In this document: positions 1 to 13,587 of the stretch, in pieces
Position numbering within the stretch: the first letter of the stretch is position 1
Layout of the letters: every line of letters starts with the position of its first letter
Assembly (NCBI GenBank): GCA_020137815.1
Contig: CM035355.1
Location: 8,078,173-8,142,172, forward strand
Direction of reading: 5' to 3'
From: Hormiphora californensis
Taxonomy: Eukaryota; Ctenophora; Tentaculata; Cydippida; Pleurobrachiidae
Length of the DNA: 64,000 nt
Notes under the pieces: model-generated
Told to the model about the DNA's origin: nothing
Databases searched by the model: none
Seen by the model: only the letters and a program-made list of their open reading frames with translations
Program-made: the position numbers and the translations under genes

Positions 1-64
1 ATATGCAGGTACCAAGTTAAACCATGTATTATATGCAGGGACCCAGTTAAACCATGTATTATAT
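1..64. repeat. 30-bp tandem repeat, left part
   Basis: About two copies of a 30-bp unit containing GGGACCCAGTTAAACC. The same array resumes at 408-562, so a MITE at 66-407 sits inside it. Any apparent reading frame here is a by-product of the repeat. Confidence 0.85.
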
Positions 65-65
65 A

Positions 66-407
66 CAGGGTGTTCATTTCGGCTCAAAAACGGCAAAAAT
101 TGAGTCTTTCCAGCCACTTTTTACGAAATTTTGAGTCCGAAAAACACATCCAATCTCCATGAAACTCTAGGATTGACATAGAAAATACCCAAAAAACATT
201 TTAGCAAAGTCTCAGAATCAGCAAAAAAATTCCTTCTGGTAGTTTTGATGCCAAAAACACACTTCCAGGGGTGCTAGAGCTCCAAAACCTCCAGGAACCT
301 TGAATGAGGGTATAGAACGGTCCAAGTATGAAGTTTCATGACCTAATCTTAACAACTTTTTTCTGGGTGGAGCCCAACGCTTGTAAAGATCCAAAATGAA
401 CACCGTG
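66..407. mobile_element. MITE with GGTGTTCATTT ends, TA target site
   Basis: The ends are inverted (CAGGGTGTTCATTT at the left, AAAATGAACACCGTG at the right) and each is flanked by TA. The right half, with its GGGTGGAGCCCAACGCTTG stretch, matches the second copy at 30221-30476, which has longer and cleaner inverted ends. A TA duplication and short inverted ends fit a Tc1/mariner-type non-autonomous element. It interrupts a 30-bp tandem array. No transposase is present. Confidence 0.7.
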
Positions 408-562
408 TACAGGGACCCAGTTAAACCATGTATTATATGCAGGGACCCAGTTAAACCATGTATTATATGCAGGGACCCAGTTAAACCATGTAATATATGC
501 AGGGACCCAGTTAAACCATGTAATATATGCAGGGACCCAGTTAAACCATGTATTATATACAG
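408..562. repeat. 30-bp tandem repeat, right part
   Basis: Five further copies of the 30-bp unit seen at 1-64, with small variants (ATTAT/ATATAT). Confidence 0.85.
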
Positions 563-714
563 GTTGGGAAGTGCTAATTTGAAGTCTCTAATCAGGGTGG
601 ATCTATTGGGACCGTGGGAAATATCTCGAAGTGATACTTGGGGTTTCCTCACGTTTATCTACCCATCTCTCACAGACAATGTGAGTCACACACCACTAAC
701 CAGGTGTAATCTAA

Positions 715-812
715 CTCACTATGCGGTAACCATGGTAACCACTAACTCACTATGCGGTAACCATGGTAACCACTAACTCACTATGCGGTAACCATGGTAA
801 CCACTAACTCAC
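715..812. repeat. 34-bp array with GGTAACCATGGTAACC palindrome at exon 14 donor
   Basis: About three copies of a 34-bp unit that combines a palindrome (GGTAACCATGGTAACC) with ACTCACTAT, which on the minus strand reads as a donor-like GTGAGTTAG. The array abuts the real donor of TM9SF exon 14 at 812. The 563-714 stretch to its left holds no gene I can recognise. Confidence 0.75.
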
Positions 813-3749
813 AGCATATAGGAAGAAATAAAGTGCTGAAGATCCGGAACTGAGGAAAGATCTCCACCACCAATGGTAATCCTCCGAACACAGATGGAAG
901 TAGCAGAGGAGGATGGTAGTTTCGGCACAGGTTATCACAAGGATAATGAATACCACAAACAGGAACCAAAACATGTAATAGATTTGGTGGGCCCTGGGGA
1001 GGAGAGGGGAGGGGGTTAGATTTGGTGGGCCCTGGGGAGGAGAGGGGTAATAGATTTGGTGGGCCCTGGGGAGGATAGAGGAGGGGGTTAGAGTGGTGTT
1101 AGGGAGAGGAGGGGTTAGAGTGGTAGTGGGGTTAGGGAGAGGAGGGGTTAGAGTGGGAGTGGTGTTAGGGAGAGGAGGGGTTAGAATGGGGACTGGGAAG
1201 GGGACTGGAGACTATGATTATCGGGAGAAGCGGATTTGGGGAAGTGGTTAGAGGGAGTTGTTGAGATGAACGAGGCTCCATGAAACGATTTCAAGTAATT
1301 CTTGTGGTCTAAGGAAGTAATCAACCTAATACTAAAACGTTAATTTACCAGATGCTTGTAAAGATAAAGTAGAGCTGAATAAAGACACTTCCCACTGGGA
1401 GAACTCCACCCATCAGAATACCAGGGATCTCTCTTGAGTAGAAATGATTGGGGTGGGATATGCCTGGGAATCTGGTTAGTTCGGGTGGGGATACTGGATA
1501 GCAGGTTGTCTGAATCCAAAGAATGCTCCAACGAAGGTCAGGGGAACTGAGATGCAGATCCTGTGGGGATAGAGAGAGGGTTAAATAAGTAGTGAGTGAG
1601 GGTTTATCATATGTCTATAGTTTTTATAATTAGACTTAACGGTTAAACAAGATGTTATTATATAGTTTTTGATATTAGTTAAATTGAAATATTTCGTGTC
1701 ACTACGTGGTTTCACCACATCAAACTACCGACTGTGTGTGGGTGGAGATGAGGCTGTATCATCATGAAACCTCGGCCGCCAACCGGATCTCATTTGATCG
1801 CCTCAAAATGTCCACATTACGTACACTCACAACTGCTGGCATTGAATGCTTTCCACTGCGCGCGGTTTCTGCGCGCTACTTACCATAGTGCGAGAACCCC
1901 CACTAGAGTTCCGAATGGGACGGCTGAAGAAGACCCTTCTCCCCATAGCACCAAATTGAGGACAAAGAAGATGCAAAACACGATACTGAGAGAGGGGTGA
2001 ATGTGTTACGTAGTGGATCTAGGAACTAGAAATCAGTAGACCCCCATTTGGAACAGCTCAAAGGGAGAAAATCAGTACCAATAATCGTTACACCACCCAT
2101 CCCTCCCTTTACCCCCTCCCCTTTTACTCCCCCTGTCCCCCTTACACCCTTGTTCCATGGGCAGAATTCTGCAAAATTTAGGCCGAATTACGCCTTTTAG
2201 GCTGAATTCTGAGGCCAAATTACGCCGCAGAATTACGCCTTGTGCATAGGCCGAATTACGCCTGAAAGGCGTAATTCGGCCTTTTTGGTAGCCCCTCGGG
2301 AGGGTGTTATCACACATCTAATTGATCAATGAAATAACTTAGTAGATCTATCTCATAAACCCGATACCGACACACACAGACGTACAAACACACAGCCCTA
2401 TATATTTCCCAGAGTTTTTTAGCTCGACATGATGAAAATGATTGCCAGTAAATTTGATATGAAATTTCATGAACTCTAAAATATTATATATATTATATGT
2501 ATAATATGAAACTGGGGAGAGAGAAATGAGCACAAGGAAGTCTGCCAGGAATTTTGGGACCTGTATTTGGGGGAATTCTAGGACCTGTATTTGGGGGAAT
2601 TCTAGGACCTGTATTTGGGGGAATTCTAGGACCTGCATTTGGGGGAATTCTAGGACCTGTATTTAGGGGGATTTCTAGGACCTGTATTTGGGCCTGGGGG
2701 AGGGAGAATTTAAAGGAAGCAAATCTACCAGTCTTGCAGTTGGGGAGGGATGAACACAAGCTAGTTTGCCAGTGTCTAGGTCTTACAGTTGGGGGGGGGG
2801 GGGGGATGAACATTGAACACAGGCTAGTTTACCCAGGAACTCGACTAGGTCTTGTAGTGGGGGGGGGGGGGGAATGAACACAATCTAGCCTGAAAAGAAG
2901 TCTAGATCTTGCAGTTTAGGAGAGAGGAATGAACACAAGCTAGTTAGCCAGGAACTCTAGGTCTTGTAGGGGGATGAACACGAGCTAGTTAGCCAGGAAC
3001 CCTAGGTCTTGCAGTTGGGGGGGATGAACACATGTTAGCCTGACAAGAAATCTAGATCTTGCAGTTTGGGAGAGATAAATTATGTCATGACAGTTATACT
3101 GAAGAGAAGCGATCCATGATTAGCACTGTAAAACTGATACAGGAGATTGTCACTGGAGAGGTCAGAGGACTGGGTTGGAAAAGGGCTTGGCCAATTATAC
3201 ATTTTTGATTTCTAACTCTTTATCTCAGAGTTGGAAAAGGGCTTGGCTGACATATGGTTTTCGTACAAGGTATTGTTAGAACAAAACCCTTCACTGAGTA
3301 GTAGGTGGTCAATGGTCATACAAGATTGCTATCACCTACACACAACCTTATCACGCTTAATTAGGGCGTGAAAAGCATCTCACACAGACAGACAAATTCG
3401 AGAGTTTGTACGTCTGTGTGTCGGTATTTTTCTTCCCGTGGAACCGCGGTGCTCACTTTCGAATGGCAGACTCTTTTGCAGAATTCTGCCCATGGAACTA
3501 GGGGGTAACCCTCCATCCCTTTATCCTCCATCCCTTTTACCTGCCCTTTATCTTAGTATTGGGTTTCAAACTTACGCTGGCACAAAGTGGGCCGTTAGTA
3601 ATACATTGGTCTTCCATCTCTCGCCACCAAAACCTGGGAAAGTAGTTCAAATGTAAAGGAGGGTTAGAACATAACAAGGAGTGAAAAGAGTAATCTGTCA
3701 GTAATTCTCATTTACTGTAACTGTACACACAGACACACACACACACACA

Positions 3750-3786
<37 letters not shown>

Positions 3787-4563
3787 ATGCATAACAAGGT
3801 CAGAGCACCGCAATACACAGTAAACACGCAGATTGTTATTCGAATAGAGGGGGGGGGGGGGGGGGGTGCAGCCCCAAAAAAAATCAAACATTTTCCGAAA
3901 CCCAGGGTATGGTTGGTTTTTTTGGTTTTTTTTTGGTTGAAATTTCTTTGATTTTTTTTGGTCGTTTTTGATTTTTTTGATCGTTTTTGATTTTTTTTGA
4001 ATTTTTTTGATCGTTTTTGAATTTTTTTGATCGTTTTTGATTTTTTTTGAATTTTTTTGATCGTTTTTGATTTTTTAATGTTTAATGTTGAACAAAAAAG
4101 TTCAAAAAAAAATCAAAAACGATCAAATAAAATCAAAAACGATCAAAAAAGTTCAAAAAAGTTCAAAAAAAATCAAAAACGATCAAAAAAGATCAAAACT
4201 GTAACTGTACACACATACACACAGACACACACACAATCATGCATAACAAGGTCAGAATACCGCAATAAACAGTAAACACTAAACACGCAGAATGTTATTC
4301 GAATAGAATTATAACACTAATAAATAATTAGATGTTGCACTTAGTATAACAGACAGACAGACTGACAGAAAGACTAGACATACATCACTGCGCTGGCAAG
4401 CGCAAATATTGCCATCCCCCCAAAGCGCCGCCAGAAACGCAGTTATACGTTTTATGGATGTTTGGGCTGAAAACCCAGATTTTAGAAGGCTATAGCGTGG
4501 CTCCCTTTCATCCATTTGACTTGAAAACATACATACATAAAGACAGACAGACGGACAGACATG

Positions 4564-4604
<41 letters not shown>

Positions 4605-4632
4605 TACATACAGACAGACATGAGACAGACAG

Positions 4633-4666
<34 letters not shown>

Positions 4667-4678
4667 AGATAGACAGGC

Positions 4679-4711
<33 letters not shown>

Positions 4712-4755
4712 TACAGACAGACAGACATGAGACATACAGACAGACAGACAGACAT

Positions 4756-4794
<39 letters not shown>

Positions 4795-4917
4795 TACAGA
4801 CAGACAGCCAGACATACAGACAGACAGACAGACAGACGGACAGACATGAGACATACAGACAGACATACATACAGACAGACAGACAGACAGACAGACAGAC
4901 GGACAGACATGAGACAT

Positions 4918-4963
<46 letters not shown>

Positions 4964-5098
4964 GGACAGACATGAGACATACAGACAGATAGACAGACAT
5001 GAGACATACAGACAGACAGACAGATAGAAAGACTAGACATACAGACGGACAGACAGACATTAGACAGACATTAGACAGACATGAGACAGACAGACATG

Positions 5099-5135
<37 letters not shown>

Positions 5136-5183
5136 TGAGACAGACAGACAGACAGACAGACAGACATACAGACAGCCAGACAT

Positions 5184-5221
<38 letters not shown>

Positions 5222-5297
5222 GGACAGACATGAGACATACAGACAGACATACATACAGACAGACAGACAGACAGACAGACGGACAGACATGAGACAT

Positions 5298-5331
<34 letters not shown>

Positions 5332-5493
5332 GGACAGACATGAGACATACAGACAGATAGACAGACATGAGACATACAGACAGACAGACAGATAGAAAGA
5401 CTAGACATACAGACGGACAGACAGACATTAGACAGACATTAGACAGACATGAGACAGACAGACATGAGACAGACAGACAGACAGACAGACATG

Positions 5494-5533
<40 letters not shown>

Positions 5534-8500
5534 GGACAGACATGAGACAGACATACAGACAGACATACAGACAGACACTTACTCTTGTATATCCTTGCAG
5601 CGGTATATCCGGCAGGAGACCCCAGACAGACGTACATGACAACTCCAGCACTCAGGAGGAATCCTCTGTTGCCAGGGTACAGGAAACCAAGACAGGCAAT
5701 AGCTGAAACAGAGTTGTGTGTTTTGAATGAGATCATTGTCAGGTCATCTTTTTCCCACTTTTCCTCTTACTTCCCGTCCCTCTCCTCTTCCCATTCCTAT
5801 CCTTCCCTCCTCTCCCCAGTCCCCCGCCCCTCCTACTGCATATCCCTCTCTTCCTCCCCTCCTACCCAGTCTACCTACCTATTCTGCCCCTTTTTTTTAG
5901 AATGAAGTATTTGCATTTTTTAAGTTTCGAGAAAATCGACTTTAAAGTTTTTTAGAGGGTTTTTCGGAACTAAAATTGTCATAGAAGCCCAAATAGTACG
6001 TCAAACGATTTATGACTTATACCACAAGAATCCTGAAGGAATTCTGCAGGACTTCCAATTATCAGCTATCATCAAATTTGTCTCAAATTGATGTCAGGCA
6101 TCAAAATTGATGCCTTACTCTGTTGGTTACTTCACTTATATTACAGTTTTGAAAATACTTCCGTTGCTAGACTGATATCGACTGAAGCATAATTTTTCGT
6201 GGTAGATACTTCAGTAATTACTTCACTCAAAAAAATACTTCATCATAATAGCAACAAAAGCACCTAAAAAGTACTTCACTTGCATATACTTCAGTAATTA
6301 CTTCATTCCTAAAAATACTTCTTCAGAACTGTATTCAAAATGCCTAAAAGTAACTTAATCGAACAAAAGTGTACATGTGCTTCAAAATCGCAATCTTACT
6401 TCAATATTTTGGATAAAATCACAAACGAAGTTAATTTTCATTTAACACGCAGTGAAGTATAAAATGTGTTAGAATTCTTGCTAGTCTTGAAAGTAACTCC
6501 AGAGCAGCAGCTGCAGACAAACAGACGCACAGACAAACAGACGCACAAATTACAACTGCAGCTGCTGCAGCCTGCAGCAGCCTGCAGCAGCATAAAGAGA
6601 TGGGCCGCCCGCCCTTCGGGCGGAATGTTAAAATCATGGTGCTGATAAATTGAGCGAAAACAGAAAAACGCTATGGCAACCCTCAAACTAAGACGAACCT
6701 GCAGATAAAATCTGGAAGATTAATCTGTTCCGGTACGAGTCATACTTTGAAATTGGTTGAGTTCGGCTTGTAATATCAGAGTGAAACATGGAGATTGGAG
6801 ATTCAAGAATTTTCTTCCGACCTCTACACAGGTCCGTGTTCATAAAATATGACAGACATACAAACAGATCACAGACATACAAACAGATCACAGACAGACA
6901 CACAGACAGACACACAGGCCAGTTCATTACATGTTTTAACAATCGATTGGCTGATAACCAGTCACGTGACCTGAATAATGAGCTCGGATTGGTTGTTTAT
7001 TTGGTCCGGTCGGTTGCTGAGAGATAGAGAAAGGGTCTGACAGAGAGATAATATCGATGAGAGGGAACGGGAGTGAGATTGTCTCCATTCGGGTTATTCA
7101 CGAAGAGGAGTATTTGTCTAGGAGTGTGGGAATGTAAGGACAGAACAGTTAGATGACAATATATTTTGTTAATATTTGGATGATTTGTATCCGTATTCTT
7201 TAATTTTTTACAAACATTTCAAATTCCCGTGAGTGTGATAGTTCAGTGACATGGGAGACAGTGGGAGGCAAAGTGACAGGGGTTACAATGGGAGGCAAAG
7301 TGACAGGGGTTACAATTGGAGATAAGGTGACAGGGGTGACAAAGGGATATAAGGTGACAGGCCCTCACTCACCCCCCTTCCCCAGGTCATCCTGCCTCCT
7401 AACTCACCCCCTTCCCCAGGTCATCCTGCCTCCTAACTCACCCCCCTTCCCCAGGTCATCCTGCCTCCTAACTCACCCCCCTTCCCTAGGTCATCCTGAC
7501 CCCTAACTCACCCCCCTTCCCTAGGTCATCCTGCCTCCTAACTCACCCCCTTCCCCAGGTCATCCTGCCTCCTAACTCACCCCCTTCCCCAGGTCATCCT
7601 GCCTCCTAACCAAACGCTAGGGCAATAACTTATAAAACCTTATGAGGTCAGTGTTTGACAACACTGTTTGTGGTGTCTCTCTCTCTTTGTCTCAGAGTGA
7701 CACTCTTACATAGAGATAATCCCAGAATCATGATCACCCCGGCCCCCAGACATCTCTTCTCCACTTGTTGAGTTACTGGTTGTGTTGTGTCGTTACGACA
7801 GTACGGTACTGGAACATAATGCTACCTTTGAATGTGGGGTTCTAAGTTCGAAGAATGAGATTGGAGTGACGTAGTTGTGACGGTGAGGATGAGTAATTCG
7901 AGATGTGAACGATAATTATAATTACTCAGAATAGAATAATTATTATAGGGATCGCCTCCGTTCGACCTTCATCATGATGATGCTGCAGCAAAGAACAAAT
8001 CTTGGAAATTACTTCATTTGGCCGGACTTGTGTTATAAATGGCACATATTATAATAAAAAATGAAGTATTCTTAAGTTATGAAGTATTTTTTCTGGATGC
8101 GACAAGAAGCATTTGAATTCCACAGATTTATGAAGCATTTTCAAATTGAAGTAAATGAAGTGAAGTATCTTCTGATTTGAAAATACTTCAAACAAAATCT
8201 GCAACTGATTTATGAAGCATTTTCAAATTGAAGTAAATGAAGTGAAGTATCTTCTGAGTGGACAATACTTCAAACAAAATCTGCAGCTGATTGAAGTATT
8301 TCAATAGAATTTTTTAAATGAAGCAAACAACTGAAGCAAATTTTTCTGCGGTTATTACTTCTATGGTAGAAAAGTTTAACGAAGCAGTATTTATTTCCGA
8401 ATTATATTAGCGAAGCAATTGCCATTTGCTTCACTTTTCTGCAGTTTTTCAAAAATAAAAGTACTTCACAAAAAACACTTCACTCTATTTTTTGAAGATT

Positions 8501-9458
8501 GAGACACGAGACTTAGCCCATCTTGTAGATCTTTTTCTCCTGATCAAGATGGTATAAATAACTCAAAATCGCCAAAATTGCAAATACTTCATTCTAAAAA
8601 AAAGGGGCAGTATTGTGACGGATATCATGAAGAAGACCTGTGCCCCACTGCCACGTGACACAGAGCACCATATATGGGCATCACGTGACACCCAGTCTAC
8701 CTACCTATTGTGACGGATATCATGAAGAAGACCTGTGCCCCACTGCCACGTGACACAGAGCACCATATATGGGCATCACGTGACACCCAGTCTACCTACC
8801 TATTGTGACGGATATCATAAAGAAGACCTGTGCCCCACTGCCACGTGACACAGAGCACCATATATGGGCATCACGTGACACCCAGTCTACCTACCTATTG
8901 TGACGGATATCATGAAGAAGACCTGTGCCCCACTGCCACGTGACACAGAGCACCATATATGGGCATCACGTGACACCCAGTCTACCTACCTATTGTGACG
9001 GATATCATGAAGAAGACCTGTGCCCCGCTTCCAATAAGGACACTCAACATCATCCCTTTCCTGGGAGGTCTGAACACGTCTCCATGAACCAACTTCCAAC
9101 CGAACTCCTCCTGAGGGTCTTCCTGTGAGGGGGGGGGGGGGGGTTAGAGCCATATATGTGAATCACGTGGGGGGGGGGGGGGGTTAGAGCCATATATGTG
9201 AATCAGCGTGGGGGAGGGGGGGGGGTTAGAGCCATATATGGGCATCACGTGGGGGGGGGGGGTTATAGCCATATATGGGCATCACGTGTGGGGGGGGGGG
9301 GGGTTATAGCCATATATGGGCATCACGTGTGGGGGGGGGGGGGGTTAGAGCCATATATGTGGCTCTAACCACATGTTCTCTCTCTCTCACTGTCAGCCTA
9401 CTGTTGCTACGTGAGCAGGGTTAAATCCCCCGAGCCCGGATCCTGTTGGATCTGAGGG

Positions 9459-9525
<67 letters not shown>

Positions 9526-10297
9526 CCCAGAAGGCACTAGTTGGTGCCCAGGAGCAGTTACTTAAACTGCAGGAGCAGCTCTTGGAGAAGAGAGAGGAAG
9601 TGATTACAGAGGTACAGATTATTGCAAAAGAGGAAATTCATAGCTTCTCATCTGCGTTGAAGAGGGAATGCGAGACAGCCTTGGCTCCTAGTAGGATCCA
9701 GAAGGCCGTTGCTGCAGCAAGCGAGGATAGGTCGTGTAATATTGTCATCCACGGGCTGACTGACAGTCCTGGAGACAGCGAGGAACTGTTACCGGAGCTG
9801 TGGACAACACTCGCGGAGAAACCTCTTGTGAAACGTGCTCAGCGGTTGGGAAGATTTTCAGCAGGCCAGACTAGACCCCTGAAGTTAACCCTGACAAGTA
9901 AGGAGATGCAGTCGTGTATTCTTGGTAAGAAGACACGACTTAGAGAGAGTGAAGTGTTTTCCCGAGTTTATATCTCTCCCGACCTTACTTCTGAGGAGAG
10001 AGCGGCTCGGGCGGTCCTAGTGAAAAAGTTGAAAGAGGAGAAGGAGCGGAGCCCTGGGAAGTCGTTTAGGATCAAAAAGGGCGAGGTGGTGGAGGTCTCC
10101 TCGGGGACACAGTAGTACTTACTGAGAGTGCTATTCATTTAAGTTTCTTCTTTTCATTTATTTCATTAAATTGCCTTCTTTGTTTGCTATAGTGTTCCTG
10201 TTGTTATCTATTAGACCAGCAGGAACATTCCAACGGGTCCATTACTAAAGTGGATTCCAAGCTACTTCAGCTAAACCTTGTCAAAGGTAATCAAAGG

Positions 10298-10345
<48 letters not shown>

Positions 10346-11776
10346 CCACTACACGCACCACTCCCACATGGGGCCGTGAGGCCCCATGCGAGAGCAGGGT
10401 TAAATCCCCCGGACCCGGATCCTGTTGGATCTGAGGGCCCGGAGGGCCTGCGGAGTAAAGGTAGGGTAGGTAGAACAATGTACATACGGGTAAATTTAAC
10501 AATGTACATATGGGTTAAGGAAAGGGGATGATTTTAAAAAGGGGGAAGTAAAGTGGGATTAAAGCTCATGGTGACGGAGCACAAGACCTCCTAAACTATC
10601 TGCAAAGAAGCCCAATCTGCTACAATGAATTCTAAGAGGAGACAACTTATCAGGAACTGAAGAAGCAAACCGTCTGAATCTAAGGCAGCCTAAAACAAGC
10701 AGGAACGGGTTCGAGCGAGAAAAAAAATAAAATAACACAAATGGATGATGATTACATGTCGAGCCAGAGAGGACAGCCAGCCCGTTCCAGAGAAGCCAGC
10801 TGACCCCGCTCCAGAGAAGACAGCCGACCCCGTTCCAGAGAAGCCAGCTGACCCCGTTCCAGAGAAGCCAGCTGACCCCGTTCCAGAAAAGTCAGCTGAC
10901 CCCGTTCCAGAGAAGCCAGCTGACCCCGTTCCAGAGAAGACAGCCACCCCGTTCCAGAGAAGACAGCTGACCCCGTTCCAGTAAGGACAGCTGACCCCGT
11001 TCCAGTAAAGACAGCTGACCCCGTTCCAGTAAAGACAGCTGACCCCGCCCCAGAGAGGACAGCCACCCCGTTCCAGAGAGGACAGCTGACCCCGTTCCAG
11101 TAAGGACAGCTGACCCCGTTCCAGTAAAGACAGCCGGCCCCGCTCCAGTAAGGACAGCTGACCCCGCTCCAGAGAAGACAGCCACCCCGTTCCAGAGAAG
11201 ACAGCTGACCCCGCTCCAGTAAGGACAGCTGACCCCGCTCCAGTAAAGACAGCTGACCCCGTTCCAGAGAGGACAGCCACCCCGTTCCAGAGAGGACGGC
11301 TGACCCCGCTCCAGTAAGGACAGCTGACCCCGTTCCAGTAAAGACAGCTGACCCCGCTCCAGAGAGGACAGCCACCCCGTTCCAAATAATCATCTCCGAT
11401 GTAGAACCCTATCAAAAATGGAAGAAGTGGGTTAGGGGGGCTAGTAGAACAAAAACAGTATTGGTTAGCGGATAAAGGGGCGTTGGGGGTCCACAGTTGG
11501 CTGGAAGATGCCTGTTCCACTGGTAACCCTGAGCCGGAGAAGGCGGGGTAGGAACATACTAGTTGGCGATAATACACTGTGGGCCGCCTCGCCAAGATGT
11601 TTTTGTATTTTGTATTTTCTGATTTTTTTCCGTATTTCTGATACACAGCCACGCTCAGCCGCGGCCACACGGACCTGGAAATCGAACAGGGGGAAAAGGG
11701 GATGGGGAAAAAGGTACTCCGTGTGACCCCGTTGCCCGGGGGAAACCGATTGGAGGTGGTGGCAGGTGGACCAACT

Positions 11777-11862
<86 letters not shown>

Positions 11863-13525
11863 TTCTTTCTCCCCTCTCTCCATGTTTACATAGACTAAAT
11901 CTCGTCCAATTACACACCACATGCTTGTACACACAATAACACACCACATATGTATAACTATAAGTAACTCTCTCCCCTACACACATATGTATAACTATAA
12001 GTAACTCTCTCCCCTACACACACATGTATAACTAAGCAACTCTCTCCCCTACACACACATGTATAACTAAGCAAGATGCAGCATGACAGAGAAATAGGAC
12101 ACAAACATTAGGGCACAGTGACAGTTGCTGGAGCTGTGTTGGGGCCTGTGCATGTGTGTCATGTGTGTGTGTGCGGTGTATGTCCCAAACCGAGTTTTAT
12201 CACAGGGCGGAGGATTGGGGAAGACCTGGTCTCTACTATAACAACGTACCGGATCAGGAAATACTGGTCCCTGATTGGCTGATAACCAGTCACGTGACCT
12301 AAATAGCGAGCTCTGATTGGTTGTTTACTCGGTTCCTGGTCTCTACTAACAACGTACCGGATCTAGTTGGTTGTAGCGGGCAATGTCTCTGTGCAGTGTC
12401 CTCAGTAGGATCATGGCCACCATTCCACTTAAGAAGAGGACTATCACTATACTGTTCAAAATACTGAGAGAGAAAGAGAGGGGATTAGACAATATACTGA
12501 GAGAGAGGAGGGGTAGGGGGGATTAGACAATATACTGAGAGAGAGAGGAGGGGTAGGGAGGAAGAGGACTATCACTATACTGTTCAGAATACTGAGAGAA
12601 AGAGGGGGGATTAGACAATATACTGAGAGAGAGAGAGGAGGGATAGGGGGGACTTAGTACAATATTGCATGATGAGAGATGAGAGAGAAGAGGGGGGGGA
12701 TTAGACAATAAACTGAGAGAGAGAGGAGGAGTAGGGAGGAAGAGGACTATCACTGAGAGAAAGAGGGGGGATTAGACAATATACTGAGAGAGAGAGAGGA
12801 GGGATAGGGGGGATTAGACAATATACTGAGAGAGAGAGAGAGAGAGAGAGAGGGGGGATTAGACAATAAACTGAGAGAGAGAGGAGGAGTAGGGAGGAAG
12901 AGGACTATCACTGAGAGAGAGAGAGAGGAGGAGTAGGGAGGAAGAGGACTATCACTGAGAGAGAGAGGAGGAGTAGGGAGGAAGAGGACTATCACTGAGA
13001 GAGAGAGGAGGAGTAGGGAGGAATAGACTATCACTGAGAGAGAGAGGAGGAGTAGGGAGGAAGAGGACTATCACTGAGAGAGAGAGGAGGAGTAGGGAGG
13101 AATAGGACTATCACTGAGAGAGAGAGAGAGAGAGGAGGGGTAGGGAGGAAGAGGACTATCACTGAGAGAGAGAGGAGGAGTAGGGAGGAATAGGACTATC
13201 ACTGAGAGAGAGAGGAGGAGTAGGGAGGAAGAGGACTATCACTATACTGTTCAGAATACTAAGAGAGAGAGGGGGGATTAGACAATATACTGAGAGAGAG
13301 AGAGAGGGGTAGGGGGGATTAGACAATATACTGAGAGAGAGAGGGGGGGATTAGACAATATACTGAGAGAGAGAGGGGGGATTAGACAATATACTGAGAG
13401 AGAGAGGAGGAGTAGGGAGGAAGAGGACTATCACTGAGAGAGAGAGAGAGAGAGAGAGGAGTAGGGAGGAAGAGGACTAATCACTGGAGGGAGAGAAGAG
13501 AGAGAGAGGAGAGAGAGAGACGAAG

Positions 13526-13587
<62 letters not shown>

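Noticed and set aside
218-652. 144-codon minus-strand ORF considered as the missing last TM9SF exon
   Set aside because: It lacks the expected final two transmembrane segments and lies in a MITE plus 30-bp array; the last exon must be left of position 1.
4309-5736. Several long ORFs of Cys-Leu-Ser-Val or Arg-Gln-Thr-Asp repeats
   Set aside because: They translate a CAGA microsatellite on both strands; only the short exon 10 of TM9SF at its edge is real.
10690-11949. 419-codon minus-strand ORF
   Set aside because: It is mostly a 24-27-bp minisatellite plus CT tract read through; no domain and it overlaps TM9SF intron.
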